NCBI RefSeq assembly: GCF_038246755.1
Contig: NZ_CP134706.1
Coordinates: 6,637,501-6,701,500 of the forward strand
Direction of reading: 5' to 3'
Length of the DNA: 64,000 nucleotides
DNA from: Micromonospora sp. FIMYZ51
Lineage (GTDB): Bacteria > Actinomycetota > Actinomycetes > Mycobacteriales > Micromonosporaceae
Part shown: positions 53,643-62,591 of the stretch, piece after piece
Numbering within the stretch: position 1 is the first letter of the stretch
How the letters are laid out: every line of letters starts with the position of its first letter
Program-made: the position numbers and the translations under genes
Notes under the pieces: generated by a model
The model's database searches: none
What the model was told of the DNA's origin: nothing
The model's input: only the letters and a program-made list of their open reading frames with translations

Positions 53643-54740
53643 GAAGGAGCCGGGTTCGCTGGGGGCGGAGACGACGTCGGGCTCCTCGCCCTCACCCGCC
53701 GGGCGGACGATTTCCACCTGCACCTTGTGCGGGCGCAACTCGCCGCTGGCGATCTGCTCGGCGAAGTGGCAGGCGACCCGGCTCTCGCCGATCTCGCGCA
53801 GCGCCGGGCGCTCGTCGGCGCAGCGCGTCGGCTGCGCCCACGGACACCGGGTGTGGAAGCGGCAACCGGCCGGCGGGTTGGCCGGCGAGGGCAGATCCCC
53901 GGCGAGCAGGATGCGCTCCCGACGGTCCTCCACGTCCGGGTCCGGCACCGGCACCGCCGACATCAGCGCCCGGGTGTACGGGTGCAGCGGCTCGGTGTAG
54001 AGCCGGTCGCTCGGCGCCTCCTCGACCAGGCCGCCCAGGTACATCACGCCGACGGTGTCGGAGATGTGCCGGACCACCGCCAGGTCGTGCGCGATCACCA
54101 GGTAGGTCAGGCCGAGATTCTGCTGGAGCTCGTCGAGCAGATTGATCACCTGGGCCTGGATCGACACGTCCAGGGCGGAGACCGGTTCGTCGGCGACGAT
54201 CAGCTCCGGCCCGAGCACCAGCGCACGGGCGATGCCGATGCGCTGTCGCTGGCCGCCGGAGAACTCGTGCGGATAGCGGGAGAGCGCCCAGCGGGGCAGG
54301 CCGACCTTGTCCAGCGTCTCGGCGATGATCTTCCGGCGTTCGTCCCGGTTGCCGCCGATGCCGTGCGTGTGCAGGCCCTCGGTGAGGATCGACTCGACGT
54401 TCTGCCGCGGGTCGAGGCTGGACATCGGATCCTGGAAGATCATCTGCATCCGCCTGCGCATCGCGCGCAGCTTGCCGGCCGGCAGCGTGGTCAGCTCGAC
54501 TCCGTCGAAGCTCACCGCACCCGTGGTGGGCGGGGTGAGTTGGAGCAGCGCCCGTCCGAACGTGGACTTGCCGCAGCCCGACTCGCCCACCAGGCCGTAC
54601 GTCTTGCCGCGGGGAATCTTCAGGTCCACGCCGTCGACCGCCTTGACGTGGCCGACCGTACGGTCGAACAACACGCCCCGCTTGATCGGGAAGTGCACCT
54701 TCAGATCGCGTACCTCGACGAGGACGTCGTTCTCGGTCAC
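53637..54740 (-). CDS. dppF: Dipeptide/oligopeptide ABC transporter ATPase (DppF-type)
   Basis: 367 residues from GTG 54740, overlapping the dppD stop by four bases. Cytoplasmic ATPase of a peptide importer. Walker [19 protein letters not shown]-loop [13 protein letters not shown], signature [15 protein letters not shown], Walker [20 protein letters not shown] and switch His in [11 protein letters not shown]. The C-terminal oligopeptide-transporter domain has [10 protein letters not shown] and a further Cys. The final codons and stop come from a 57-bp repeat. Confidence 0.94.
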   Translation of the reverse strand: MTENDVLVEVRDLKVHFPIKRGVLFDRTVGHVKAVDGVDLKIPRGKTYGLVGESGCGKSTFGRALLQLTPPTTGAVSFDGVELTTLPAGKLRAMRRRMQMIFQDPMSSLDPRQNVESILTEGLHTHGIGGNRDERRKIIAETLDKVGLPRWALSRYPHEFSGGQRQRIGIARALVLGPELIVADEPVSALDVSIQAQVINLLDELQQNLGLTYLVIAHDLAVVRHISDTVGVMYLGGLVEEAPSDRLYTEPLHPYTRALMSAVPVPDPDVEDRRERILLAGDLPSPANPPAGCRFHTRCPWAQPTRCADERPALREIGESRVACHFAEQIASGELRPHKVQVEIVRPAGEGEEPDVVSAPSEPGSFV

Positions 54741-55852
54741 GGCGTCTCCTCCTCGCTGGGGGCGGGGGCCAGGCCCGGCACGGCCGGCGGATCGTCGGGA
54801 ACCGCCTGCGCGGGCACGGTGCCCGGCTCGGCCCGTCCCGCCACGGTCTCCCGGATCTCCTCGCCGGGCCGCAGGCCGGGTATGGGAGCCGGGTTGACGC
54901 AGCGGTAGCTGCGACCGTCGTGGGCGAGCACCAGTTGCGGCGGCTCGCCCACGCAGGCGTCCACCCGGCGGGTGCAACGCGGCGCGAAGGCACAGCCGTC
55001 CGGCCAGGGCAGCAGGTCCCGCACCGAGCCGGGGATGGGGGTGAGCGGCTCACCGCGCCCGGTGTCCAGGCGCGGCACCGAGCCGAGCAACCCGACGGTG
55101 TACGGGTGCCTCGGCTCGCGGAACAGCGGGCGCCGCCGTGCCGTCTCGACCACCCGGCCGCCGTAGAGCACGTTGATCGAGTCGCACATCCCGGCCACCA
55201 CGCCCAGGTCGTGCGTGATCATCACGAGCGCGGTGCCGGAGTCCCGGACCAGGTCCTTCAACAGTTCCAGGATCTGCGCCTGGATGGTGACGTCCAACGC
55301 CGTGGTCGGTTCGTCGGCGATCAGCAGTCGGGGCTGGCAGGCCACCGCCATGGCGATCAGGGCGCGCTGGCGCATCCCACCGGAGAGCTGGTGCGGGTAC
55401 TCCTTGAGCCGGCGCTTCGGGTCGGGAATACCGACCCGGTCGAGCAGTCGGGCCGCCTCCTTCGCCGCCGCGTCGCCCTTCATGCCCCGGTGCCGGGTCA
55501 GCACCTCGGTCACCTGGAGGCCGATCGGGACCACCGGGTTGAGCGACGACAACGGGTCCTGGAAGATCATCGCGACGTCCCGGCCCCGGATGTCCCGCCG
55601 CGCCCGGTCGTCGAGTTGGAGCAGGTCGGTGCCGTCGAACAGCGCCTTGCCGGCCACCCGCAGGCCGGGCTGCTTCGGCAGCAGCCCCATGATGGCCAGC
55701 GAGGTCACCGACTTGCCGCAGCCGGACTCGCCGACCAGGCCGACCACCTCACCGGCGTCCACCGAGAACGACACCCCGTCGACCGCGCGCACGGTGCGCT
55801 GACCGCGCCGGGCGAAGGTGACGGAGAGGTCGTCCACTTCGAGCAGTGCCAT
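54737..55852 (-). CDS. dppD: Dipeptide/oligopeptide ABC transporter ATPase (DppD-type)
   Basis: 371 residues. Walker [19 protein letters not shown]-loop [11 protein letters not shown], signature [16 protein letters not shown], Walker [16 protein letters not shown] and switch [12 protein letters not shown]-terminal [14 protein letters not shown] is the Cys motif of the peptide-transporter ATPases. A Pro/Ala/Glu-rich tail of about 50 residues is unusual. Starts at 55852, with GGAGGG upstream as ribosome site, which lies at the edge of a repeat sequence in the dppC-dppD gap. Confidence 0.94.
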   Translation of the reverse strand: MALLEVDDLSVTFARRGQRTVRAVDGVSFSVDAGEVVGLVGESGCGKSVTSLAIMGLLPKQPGLRVAGKALFDGTDLLQLDDRARRDIRGRDVAMIFQDPLSSLNPVVPIGLQVTEVLTRHRGMKGDAAAKEAARLLDRVGIPDPKRRLKEYPHQLSGGMRQRALIAMAVACQPRLLIADEPTTALDVTIQAQILELLKDLVRDSGTALVMITHDLGVVAGMCDSINVLYGGRVVETARRRPLFREPRHPYTVGLLGSVPRLDTGRGEPLTPIPGSVRDLLPWPDGCAFAPRCTRRVDACVGEPPQLVLAHDGRSYRCVNPAPIPGLRPGEEIRETVAGRAEPGTVPAQAVPDDPPAVPGLAPAPSEEETP

Positions 55853-55861
55853 TACCGACCC

Positions 55862-55905
55862 TCCGTTCGCGACTGCCGGGCTCGCAGGCGTACTCCTTGC
55901 GCTTC
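55862..55905 (-). repeat. Diverged copy of the GCAGTCGCGAACG repeat in the dppC-dppD gap
   Basis: On the minus strand GTGAAGCGCAAGGAGTACGC to GCAGTCGCGAACGGA. It shares its start and its last 13 bases with the 60-bp tandem unit at 18644-18763. It occupies most of the 67-base gap and leads into the ribosome site of dppD. Confidence 0.55.
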
Positions 55906-55919
55906 ACACATGTTGGCGC

Positions 55920-56888
55920 CTACTTCCGCAGCTTCGGGTCGAGAGCTTCCCGCATCGCCTCGCCGAGCAGCGTGAAGCCCAGTGCGGTGATGATGATCGC
56001 GACCGCGGGGTAGATGGCCAGCGCGGGTCGGATGCCGAGCCACGGTTGCGCGTCGGCCAACATCACCCCCCACTCCGGTACGGCCGAGTCGGGGTTACCC
56101 AGACCGAGGTACGACAGCGCGGCGGCCTCGATGATCGCGGTGGCCAGCGTCAGCGTGGCCTGCACGATGACCGGGGCGAGCGAGTTCGGCAGCACGTGCG
56201 CCAGCGCGATCTTCGACTTGCGTACGCCGAGCGAGGTGGCCGCCAGCACGTAGTCGCTGTTGGACTGGGCGATCATCGAGCCGCGCAGCAGCCGGGCGAA
56301 GACCGGCACCGAGACCATACCGACGGCGATCATCACGGTGATCAGGCTTGGCCCGAGCAACGCGGCGATGCTTACCGCGAGCAGCAGGCTCGGCATCGCC
56401 AGCAGCATGTCGATGAAGCGCATCAGGGTGCTGTCCACCCAGCGGCCCCACCGGCCGCCGAGACCGGCGGCGGCACCGGCCAAGCCACCGATCAACGCGC
56501 CGATCGCCAAACCGATCATGGTGGCCACCACGCCGACCAGCAGGGTCTGCCGGGCTCCGACGATCATCCGGCTGAAGACGTCCCGGCCCTGGTGGTCGTA
56601 ACCGAGCCAGTGTTCGGCGGAGTGGCCCGGGATCAGACCCTGGCCTACCTTGACGACGCCCTCGCGGATGCCCATGGTGTCCGTCGGTCCGTACGGCACG
56701 AGGAACGGTCCGACGATGGCGACCAGTACGAAGATGGACAGGATCACCGCGCCGACGATGGCCGCCGGGTTGCGCCGGAGCCGGCGGAAGGCGTCCTGCC
56801 AGAGGCTGACGCCGCGCTCCTCGTCGCGGGCGGCGAGTTCGGCGAGACGGTCGATCTTCTCGCGCTTCTTCCCGCTGATGATCGTCAT
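55920..56888 (-). CDS. dppC: Dipeptide/oligopeptide ABC transporter permease (DppC-type)
   Basis: 322 residues. N-terminal cytoplasmic segment (WQDAFRRLRRNPAAIVGAVIL), then about six membrane helices. The EAA loop interacting with the ATPases reads YVLAATSLGVRKSKIALAHV and LPNSLAPVIVQ. Start overlaps the dppB stop by four bases. Pairs with DppB to form the channel. Confidence 0.94.
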   Translation of the reverse strand: MTIISGKKREKIDRLAELAARDEERGVSLWQDAFRRLRRNPAAIVGAVILSIFVLVAIVGPFLVPYGPTDTMGIREGVVKVGQGLIPGHSAEHWLGYDHQGRDVFSRMIVGARQTLLVGVVATMIGLAIGALIGGLAGAAAGLGGRWGRWVDSTLMRFIDMLLAMPSLLLAVSIAALLGPSLITVMIAVGMVSVPVFARLLRGSMIAQSNSDYVLAATSLGVRKSKIALAHVLPNSLAPVIVQATLTLATAIIEAAALSYLGLGNPDSAVPEWGVMLADAQPWLGIRPALAIYPAVAIIITALGFTLLGEAMREALDPKLRK

Positions 56889-57889
56889 CGGACCCTCACC
56901 CTCGGGTCGATCAGGCTGTAGGAGAGGTCCACGATCAGGTTCACCAGCACGTAGACCACCGCGATGATCATGATGAAGCCCATCAGGACCGGATAGTCGC
57001 GCTGACTGATGGAGTCGGCGAGGAAGGCGCCGATGCCGCTGAACGCGAAGACGGTTTCGGTGAGCACCGCGCCGGAGAGCAGACCGCCGGTGAGCAGACC
57101 GATCGAGGTCGCCACCGGGAGCATCGCGTTACGCAGCACGTGCCGGCGACGGACCACGTTCTCGGTCAGGCCCTTGGCCTCGGCGGTCCGGACGAAGTCC
57201 TCGTTGAGCACCTCCAGCACGCTGGCCCGGGTGATCCGCACGATGATCGCCAACGGGATGCTGGCCAGCGCCAGACCGGGTAGGACGAGATGCCAGAGGG
57301 CATCGGCGGCGGCGTCCCACTCCCGGGTCATCAGTCCGTCCAGGACGAAGAAGTTGGTGATCCGGGTGGCGCCGATTGTCGGATCCTGCCGGCCGCTGGA
57401 CGGGAACCAGCCCAGGTTCTCCGAGAAGATCGCCTTGAGGATGTACGCCAGGAAGAAGACCGGGATGCAGATGCCGATAAGCGAACCGCCGACCGAGAGG
57501 TGATCCAGCAGCCGGCCGCGACGGCGGGCGGCGAGGTAACCCAGCGGGATGCCGATGCCGATCGCGATCACCATCGCGGTGATCGTCAGCTCTACGGTGC
57601 CGGGGAAGCGCTGGAGGAACTCGGTGGTCACCTCGCGCTTGGTCGAGATCGAGGTGCCCAGGTCGAGCCGGATCATCCGCCGGACGAACCGGCCGTACTG
57701 GATCAGAATCGGCTCGTCGAGGCCGAGATTCTGGCGGATCTCGGCCCGCATCTCGGGCGTACCCCGCTCACCGAGGATCGCGGTCTCGGGGCCGCCGGGC
57801 AGCCGGCGGAGCCAGATGAACAACAGGATGGAGAGCCCGAACAGCGTGGGTATCAGCTGGAGCAGGCGTCTGACGATGAACCGGATCAC
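56885..57889 (-). CDS. dppB: Dipeptide/oligopeptide ABC transporter permease (DppB-type)
   Basis: 334 residues. Typical DppB start MIRFIVRRLLQLIPTLFGLS, six membrane helices, periplasmic loop with LGLDEPILIQYGRFV, and the EAA loop DFVRTAEAKGLTENVVRRRH. Together with DppC forms the translocation pore. Separated from dppA by 77 bases containing a strong hairpin. Confidence 0.94.
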   Translation of the reverse strand: MIRFIVRRLLQLIPTLFGLSILLFIWLRRLPGGPETAILGERGTPEMRAEIRQNLGLDEPILIQYGRFVRRMIRLDLGTSISTKREVTTEFLQRFPGTVELTITAMVIAIGIGIPLGYLAARRRGRLLDHLSVGGSLIGICIPVFFLAYILKAIFSENLGWFPSSGRQDPTIGATRITNFFVLDGLMTREWDAAADALWHLVLPGLALASIPLAIIVRITRASVLEVLNEDFVRTAEAKGLTENVVRRRHVLRNAMLPVATSIGLLTGGLLSGAVLTETVFAFSGIGAFLADSISQRDYPVLMGFIMIIAVVYVLVNLIVDLSYSLIDPRVRVR

Positions 57890-57915
57890 GGCGGCCTCGA
57901 GGGTGTGCAGGGGAT

Positions 57916-57952
57916 CGCGGGCGGGCGCTGTGGGTAACAGCGCCCGCCCGCG
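57916..57952 (-). terminator. Intercistronic hairpin between dppA and dppB
   Basis: Perfect 15-bp stem CGCGGGCGGGCGCTG (57916-57930) with 57938-57952, loop TGGGTAA. It sits 14 bases after the dppA stop in the direction of transcription. It probably protects or partially terminates the message so that binding protein outnumbers permease. Confidence 0.85.
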
Positions 57953-57966
57953 GTCGGTGCGTCAGA

Positions 57967-59628
57967 TCAGGACTTGAACTCGGCGGTGGAGAACCGCTCG
58001 TCGGTGAGCGGGCTCGCCTTGACCCCGGTCACGTCCTTGCCGAACACGATTGCCGGCGGCGAGTGCGAGATCGGCACACCGGGCAGGAAGTTCATGATGT
58101 CGGCGTTGAGCTCCTTGTAGAGCGCCACCCGGGCCGCCGGGTCCGCAGTGGAGTCCGCCTGCTTGAACTTCTCGAACAGGGCGGCGTTGTTGAAGCCCCA
58201 CTCGTCCTTCTGCCGGTCGAAGAACGTACCGATGAAGTTGTAGCCGTCGCCGTAGTCGCCGGTCCACCCGAGGAAGTGCAGGTCGTGCTTGTTTCCGGAG
58301 GTGGTGGCGTTGAGGTAGTCCGGGCTCCACTTCAGCGGGATCGCCTCGATCTTGATGCCGACCGCCTGGAGGTCCGCCGAGACCAGCTCGAACAGGTCCT
58401 TCGGGTTCGGCATGTACGGCCGGGTGACCTCGGTCGGGTAGTGGAACCGCAGGGTCAGGTTCGCCGCACCCGCCTCGGCCAGCAGCGCCTTGGCCTTGTT
58501 GACGTCGTACTCGTACTTGGTGACGTCGCCGTTCCAGCCCTCGACGGTGTCCGGGAAGAAGTTCACCGCGACCTGGGCACCCGGGGGCAGCTTCGAGTCG
58601 ACCAGGGCCTGCCGGTTGATCGCGTGGGCCAGCGCCTGCCGGACCTTCAGGTCGGCCAGCTTCGGGTTCCCCTTCTGGTTGATCGCCAGGTAGAGGATGT
58701 TGAAGGCCGGGCGGGTCAGGACGTTGAAGCCCTCGCTCTTGAGCGGCTCGACGTCGGCCGGGCCGACCAGGTCGTAGCCCTGGATGCCGCCGGACCGCAG
58801 CTCCTGCTTACGGGCGTTCTCGTCCGAGATGGTCTTGAAGATCAGGGTCTTCAGCTTGGCCTTGTCGCCCCAGTAGTCCTCGTTGCGCTCCAGGGTCAGC
58901 GACTTGTTGGGCACGTCCCAGGACTTGAACTTGAACGGACCGGTACCGGTCGGGTGCTCGGTCGCGTACGCGGGGTACTTGATGTCGTCCGCACTACCGC
59001 TGACGTTGCTGGCGTCGTACTCCTGGAGCGCCTTGGGGCTGTGGATGGAGAACGACGGCAGCATCAGCGCGGCCGGGATCTTGCTGGATACCCGGGTGAA
59101 GGTCAGCGCGACGGTGGTCGGGTCGGTTGCGGTGCAGGACTTGAAGAGGCTCTCCGGCAGGGTGTCGCTCTCGTTGGCAGCGAAGCCACCCATGACGTCC
59201 TGCCAGTACGCGGTCACGTCCGGGCTCTGCATCAGGCCCTTGGCGTTGTACCAGCGGTCGAAGTTGGTGCAGACGGCCTCGGCGTTGAAGTCGGTGCCGT
59301 CGTGGAACTTCACGCCGGAACGCAGCTTGAACGTCCAGGTCGTACCGGCGGCGTCCGGCTCCCAGGACTCGGCGAGACCGGGGCTGACCTTGGTGCCACC
59401 CTCCTCGGGGCGGACCAGCGTCTCGAACACCTGACGGGCCACGCGCAGCGACTCACCGTCGCTGGCGAAACTGGGATCGAGCACCTTCGGGTCTCCGGCG
59501 ACGCCGAAGACGAGGGTGTCGTTGCTACTACCGCCGGAACCTTCGCGGTCGCTCTCGGCACAGCCTGCTACCGCGAGGGCCGCGGCCGCCACGGCCGCGA
59601 TAGCGACCTTCGGCCTGGATGCACGCAT
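57967..59628 (-). CDS. dppA: Peptide ABC transporter substrate-binding lipoprotein (family 5)
   Basis: 553 residues from ATG 59628. Signal peptide with lipobox LAVAGC. Family 5 extracellular solute-binding domain: DPKVLDPSFASDGESLRVA, ETLVRPEEGGTKVSPGLAES, TWTFKLRSGVKFHDGTDFNA, NILYLAINQKGNPKLADLKV and RQALAHAINRQALV. Binds peptides outside the membrane and delivers them to DppBC. First gene of the dppABCDF operon. The 295 bases upstream hold no gene and are locally AT-rich (59805-59845), the likely promoter region. Confidence 0.94.
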   Translation of the reverse strand: MRASRPKVAIAAVAAAALAVAGCAESDREGSGGSSNDTLVFGVAGDPKVLDPSFASDGESLRVARQVFETLVRPEEGGTKVSPGLAESWEPDAAGTTWTFKLRSGVKFHDGTDFNAEAVCTNFDRWYNAKGLMQSPDVTAYWQDVMGGFAANESDTLPESLFKSCTATDPTTVALTFTRVSSKIPAALMLPSFSIHSPKALQEYDASNVSGSADDIKYPAYATEHPTGTGPFKFKSWDVPNKSLTLERNEDYWGDKAKLKTLIFKTISDENARKQELRSGGIQGYDLVGPADVEPLKSEGFNVLTRPAFNILYLAINQKGNPKLADLKVRQALAHAINRQALVDSKLPPGAQVAVNFFPDTVEGWNGDVTKYEYDVNKAKALLAEAGAANLTLRFHYPTEVTRPYMPNPKDLFELVSADLQAVGIKIEAIPLKWSPDYLNATTSGNKHDLHFLGWTGDYGDGYNFIGTFFDRQKDEWGFNNAALFEKFKQADSTADPAARVALYKELNADIMNFLPGVPISHSPPAIVFGKDVTGVKASPLTDERFSTAEFKS

Positions 59629-59923
59629 GGGTGCTTCACCTCGTCCTTGGGGGTACGGACAACGTGGTGACAGGGTCACCGATGGCGGTGACCTTAGCTC
59701 CCGTTAGGACCAGCCGGAAACGGTACACAAACCTCTTGGTACCGGATCGTGTCCTTCGCGGCCGGGTCACGTAACACGAGCGGCCAGACCCCTGGACAAA
59801 AGGGACCAATAACCCCTACCAATCGATATCATTCTGTTACGTGTATCGACGGGCCCGCGGCACCTCTGTCACACCCAGCGGTCCGCGGGGAGCGGTCGAC
59901 AGCCACGCCACCGCCCACTTCCG

Positions 59924-60517
59924 CTACACGGCGCGGCGGCCCTCGAAGGCCCTGCCCAGGGTGATCTCGTCGGCGTACTCCAGGTCGCCGCCGACCGGCA
60001 GCCCACTGGCCAACCGGGTCACGGCGATGCCCATCGGCTTGACCATCAACGCGAGGTAGGTGGCGGTCGCCTCGCCCTCGGTGTTCGGATCGGTGGCCAG
60101 GATCAGCTCGCGTACCGCGCCACCACCGAGGCGGACCAGCAGCTCCCGGATCCGCAGATTGTCCGGCCCGATGCCCTCCAGCGGATTGATCGCCCCTCCG
60201 AGCACGTGGTAGCGCCCGCGGAACTCACCCGTGCGCTCGATCGCGATCACGTCCTTCGGCTCCTCGACCACGCAGAGCACCTCGTCGGTGCGGCGCGGGT
60301 CGCGGCAGATCCGGCACTGCTCGGACTCGGCGACGTTGTAACAGCTGGTGCAGAACCGCACCAGCTCCTTGACCTTGCGCAGCGCACCGGCCAACCGGTT
60401 CACGTCGGCCGGGTCGGCGGAGAGCACGTGGAAGGCGATCCGCTGGGCGCTCTTCGGACCCACCCCCGGCAGCCGACCCAGCTCGTCGATCAGGTCCTGG
60501 ATGGCACCCTCGTACAT
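59924..60517 (-). CDS. recR: Recombination protein RecR
   Basis: 197 residues. Helix-hairpin-helix [18 protein letters not shown], zinc finger Cys56-Cys59-Cys68-Cys71 and Toprim domain ([34 protein letters not shown]). Acts with RecF/RecO in loading RecA at gaps. Follows ybaB by 8 bases in the conserved dnaX-ybaB-recR order. Confidence 0.97.
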   Translation of the reverse strand: MYEGAIQDLIDELGRLPGVGPKSAQRIAFHVLSADPADVNRLAGALRKVKELVRFCTSCYNVAESEQCRICRDPRRTDEVLCVVEEPKDVIAIERTGEFRGRYHVLGGAINPLEGIGPDNLRIRELLVRLGGGAVRELILATDPNTEGEATATYLALMVKPMGIAVTRLASGLPVGGDLEYADEITLGRAFEGRRAV

Positions 60518-60525
60518 CTGTGGAC

Positions 60526-60858
60526 TCAGAACCCGGGCAGGCCGAGGCTGCCCATCCCGCCCGCGACCGGGCCCATCTTCTGCTCGGTCAGCTCGCGGGC
60601 CGCCTCGGTGGCGTTGTGCAGGGCCGCGATGACCAGGTCCTCAAGCGTCTCCACGTCGTCCGGGTCGACGGCCTTCGGGTCGATCTTGATGCTCTTCACG
60701 TCGCCGGAACCGGAGACGGTCACGGTGACCAGGCCGCCACCAGCGGTGCCGGTCACCTCGGCCTCGGCCAACTCGGCCTGCGCCTTGGCGATCTGCTGCT
60801 GCATCTTCTGCGCCTGCTTCAGCATCTGCTGCATGTTCGGCTGTCCACCAGGCCGCAC
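60526..60858 (-). CDS. YbaB/EbfC-family nucleoid-associated protein
   Basis: 110 residues from GTG 60858, with GGGAG upstream; the longer open frame is Arg/Gly nonsense. The start [19 protein letters not shown] (after RPGGQPN) is the classic EbfC helix, then [20 protein letters not shown] and [17 protein letters not shown]. Small dimeric DNA-binding protein, usually between dnaX and recR, as here. Confidence 0.93.
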   Translation of the reverse strand: MRPGGQPNMQQMLKQAQKMQQQIAKAQAELAEAEVTGTAGGGLVTVTVSGSGDVKSIKIDPKAVDPDDVETLEDLVIAALHNATEAARELTEQKMGPVAGGMGSLGLPGF

Positions 60859-60965
60859 GCTGACTCCCTCGCTCCGGCTACATAAACCACCGCCCACCCT
60901 AACGGCCCTCACCACCCCCACCCCGGCACCCCGCGCCCCGGTTCCCGCACCACGCCTCGCACCCT

Positions 60966-61038
60966 GCCGATCTCGCACCTTCGGTCGCCGATTCGCCCCA
61001 GCTGAGGCATTTACCCCGGCACAAAATGCAAGATCGGC
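60966..61038. repeat. 73-bp inverted repeat element (copy 2)
   Basis: GCCGATCTCGCA (60966-60977) pairs with TGCAAGATCGGC (61027-61038), one G-T pair, extended by weaker bases. The loop contains CCGATTCGCCC, shared with the element at 29082-29157. Located between the dnaX end and ybaB. Confidence 0.8.
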
Positions 61039-61052
61039 GCGCGGTGAGCCGG

Positions 61053-62591
61053 TCAGGGTTCGCTGATCTTCTCGGTGGTGGCGAAGGCCGCGCGGAGCAG
61101 GCGTACCGCCTGCTCCTCACTCGACTCGCGGGCGGTCTTCTCGTCGATGATCTCGTCCAGCGGCTCGTCGCCGGGATCGAAGCCCTCGTAGGTCGGCGTG
61201 GCCGCCGGTGCCGCACCGCCGGGGCGGCCAGCACCGCCGCGCACCGGGCCGTCGAAATCCGGATCGTACGGCGGCTCGCCGGCGAATTCGGAGTCCGCCG
61301 TCCGGCGGGCGCCCTGGCCGGTACGCGCACCCCGGCCGGCCGCCGCCGCCCGGGCCGCCGCGATCGCGCTGCTCACCGGCGCGCCCGCGCTGCGACCGTG
61401 ACCACCTGCGGTGCTCCCGTTGCCGCCGTTGCTGCCTGCACCGCCAGGATGGCCGCCGGCAGCGCCGTTGCTGGCCGCGCCGGACCGTGGCGGAGCGGAC
61501 GTCGCCGACCCGCCGAGCGGCGGGCCGCCTGCCGGGGCCCCGGTAAGCGGCCCAGTTCGCACCCGCTGGCCGCCCGCCCCGGCGGGTGCGGCAGCCGACG
61601 CCGGTGCGGTGCCGGACGATGTCGCGGTGCCGGACGATGTTGCGGTGCCGGACGATGTCGCGGTGCCGGAGGAGGCCGGGGAGTTGCCCGGGTGAGACGT
61701 CGCCGACGAACCGCCACCCGTGTCACCGGCCGTGCTGGAACCACCGGGCCGGGCCGGCTCCGGCCAGTCCCCGCTCTCCTCGGCCGAACCCGCACCGCCG
61801 GGCCGCGCCGCTTCCGGCCAGTCCGCACCGTCCTGCGCCGTAGCCGAACCACCGGGCCGGGCCGGTTCCGGCCAGCCCTCGTCGTCGTCCGCCGACGCCG
61901 AACCACCGGACGCCGCCGCGGCAGCTCCCCCCGCCTGCCGGTCCGCTCCGGACGGGCCGTCGGGCTGCCGGGGCGCGCCGGACCGGTCACCATTCGACGC
62001 GGTCGACGCCGGACGGACCGGCACCGGACCAGACCCTGCCCCGGCACGGGAAGCGCCGGACGGCGACCCACCGCGCTCGCCGGCCACCTCGCACCGGATC
62101 TGCCAACGTTCGCCCAACTCCTCGTAGAGCGACTCGATCAGCAGGTCGGGTTCGTTCGAGAGGGCCTGCGCGTGGAACGGGTAGCGGAAGGTCAACACCA
62201 GTGTCTGGCCGTCGACCTCGCGCACCACGGCCTCGCGGGCCCAGGCGGCCACCTTTTTGCTCTTCCGACCGACCTTGCCGACCACCTCGGGCCAGATCCG
62301 GCGTACCGCAGCGGCGTCGAGCGCACCGGGTTTCGCCGCGCCCGGCCGGGGCGGCTCCGGAGTGGCCGGATCGGGCATGACCGCCGACGGCGGCACCGGA
62401 CGACGCGGCGCCTGCGCCCCGCCCGGGGCACCTGCCGACGCACCGGCCGGGCCAGCAGTCGGCACGCCGCCCGGGGCACCTGCCGACCCACCGACCACGC
62501 CCTGACCGCCACCGTTCGCAGCCGCCCCGGACTGGGCGGCGGGTCCGGTCGCAGTCACTCCTCGGGTCGTCGCGGGGCTGGTCGCAGTCAC
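61053..62591 (-). CDS. dnaX: DnaX tau C-terminal region, separate reading frame
   Basis: 512 residues from GTG 62591, which overlaps the stop of the upstream dnaX frame by four bases (GTGA). Begins with a Gly/Ala/Pro linker. Residues about 95-175 ([55 protein letters not shown]) form the tau C-terminal domain of gram-positive DnaX, which contacts the polymerase. A long low-complexity region with WPEPARPGG repeats and an 18-bp DNA tandem repeat (61606-61670) follows. Ends [20 protein letters not shown], typical of DnaX. Probably one gene with the upstream frame. Confidence 0.8.
   Translation of the reverse strand: MTATSPATTRGVTATGPAAQSGAAANGGGQGVVGGSAGAPGGVPTAGPAGASAGAPGGAQAPRRPVPPSAVMPDPATPEPPRPGAAKPGALDAAAVRRIWPEVVGKVGRKSKKVAAWAREAVVREVDGQTLVLTFRYPFHAQALSNEPDLLIESLYEELGERWQIRCEVAGERGGSPSGASRAGAGSGPVPVRPASTASNGDRSGAPRQPDGPSGADRQAGGAAAAASGGSASADDDEGWPEPARPGGSATAQDGADWPEAARPGGAGSAEESGDWPEPARPGGSSTAGDTGGGSSATSHPGNSPASSGTATSSGTATSSGTATSSGTAPASAAAPAGAGGQRVRTGPLTGAPAGGPPLGGSATSAPPRSGAASNGAAGGHPGGAGSNGGNGSTAGGHGRSAGAPVSSAIAAARAAAAGRGARTGQGARRTADSEFAGEPPYDPDFDGPVRGGAGRPGGAAPAATPTYEGFDPGDEPLDEIIDEKTARESSEEQAVRLLRAAFATTEKISEP
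61606..61670. repeat. 18-bp tandem repeat in the dnaX linker
   Basis: GCGGTGCCGGACGATGTC begins at 61606, 61624 and 61642, with a partial fourth unit at 61660. Read on the minus strand as repeated SSGTAT. Coding minisatellite in a disordered linker. Confidence 0.85.

Noticed and set aside
61606..61670. Regularly spaced repeats that could suggest a CRISPR array
   Set aside because: Units are contiguous 18-bp repeats without spacers, in a coding linker, and no cas genes are present.
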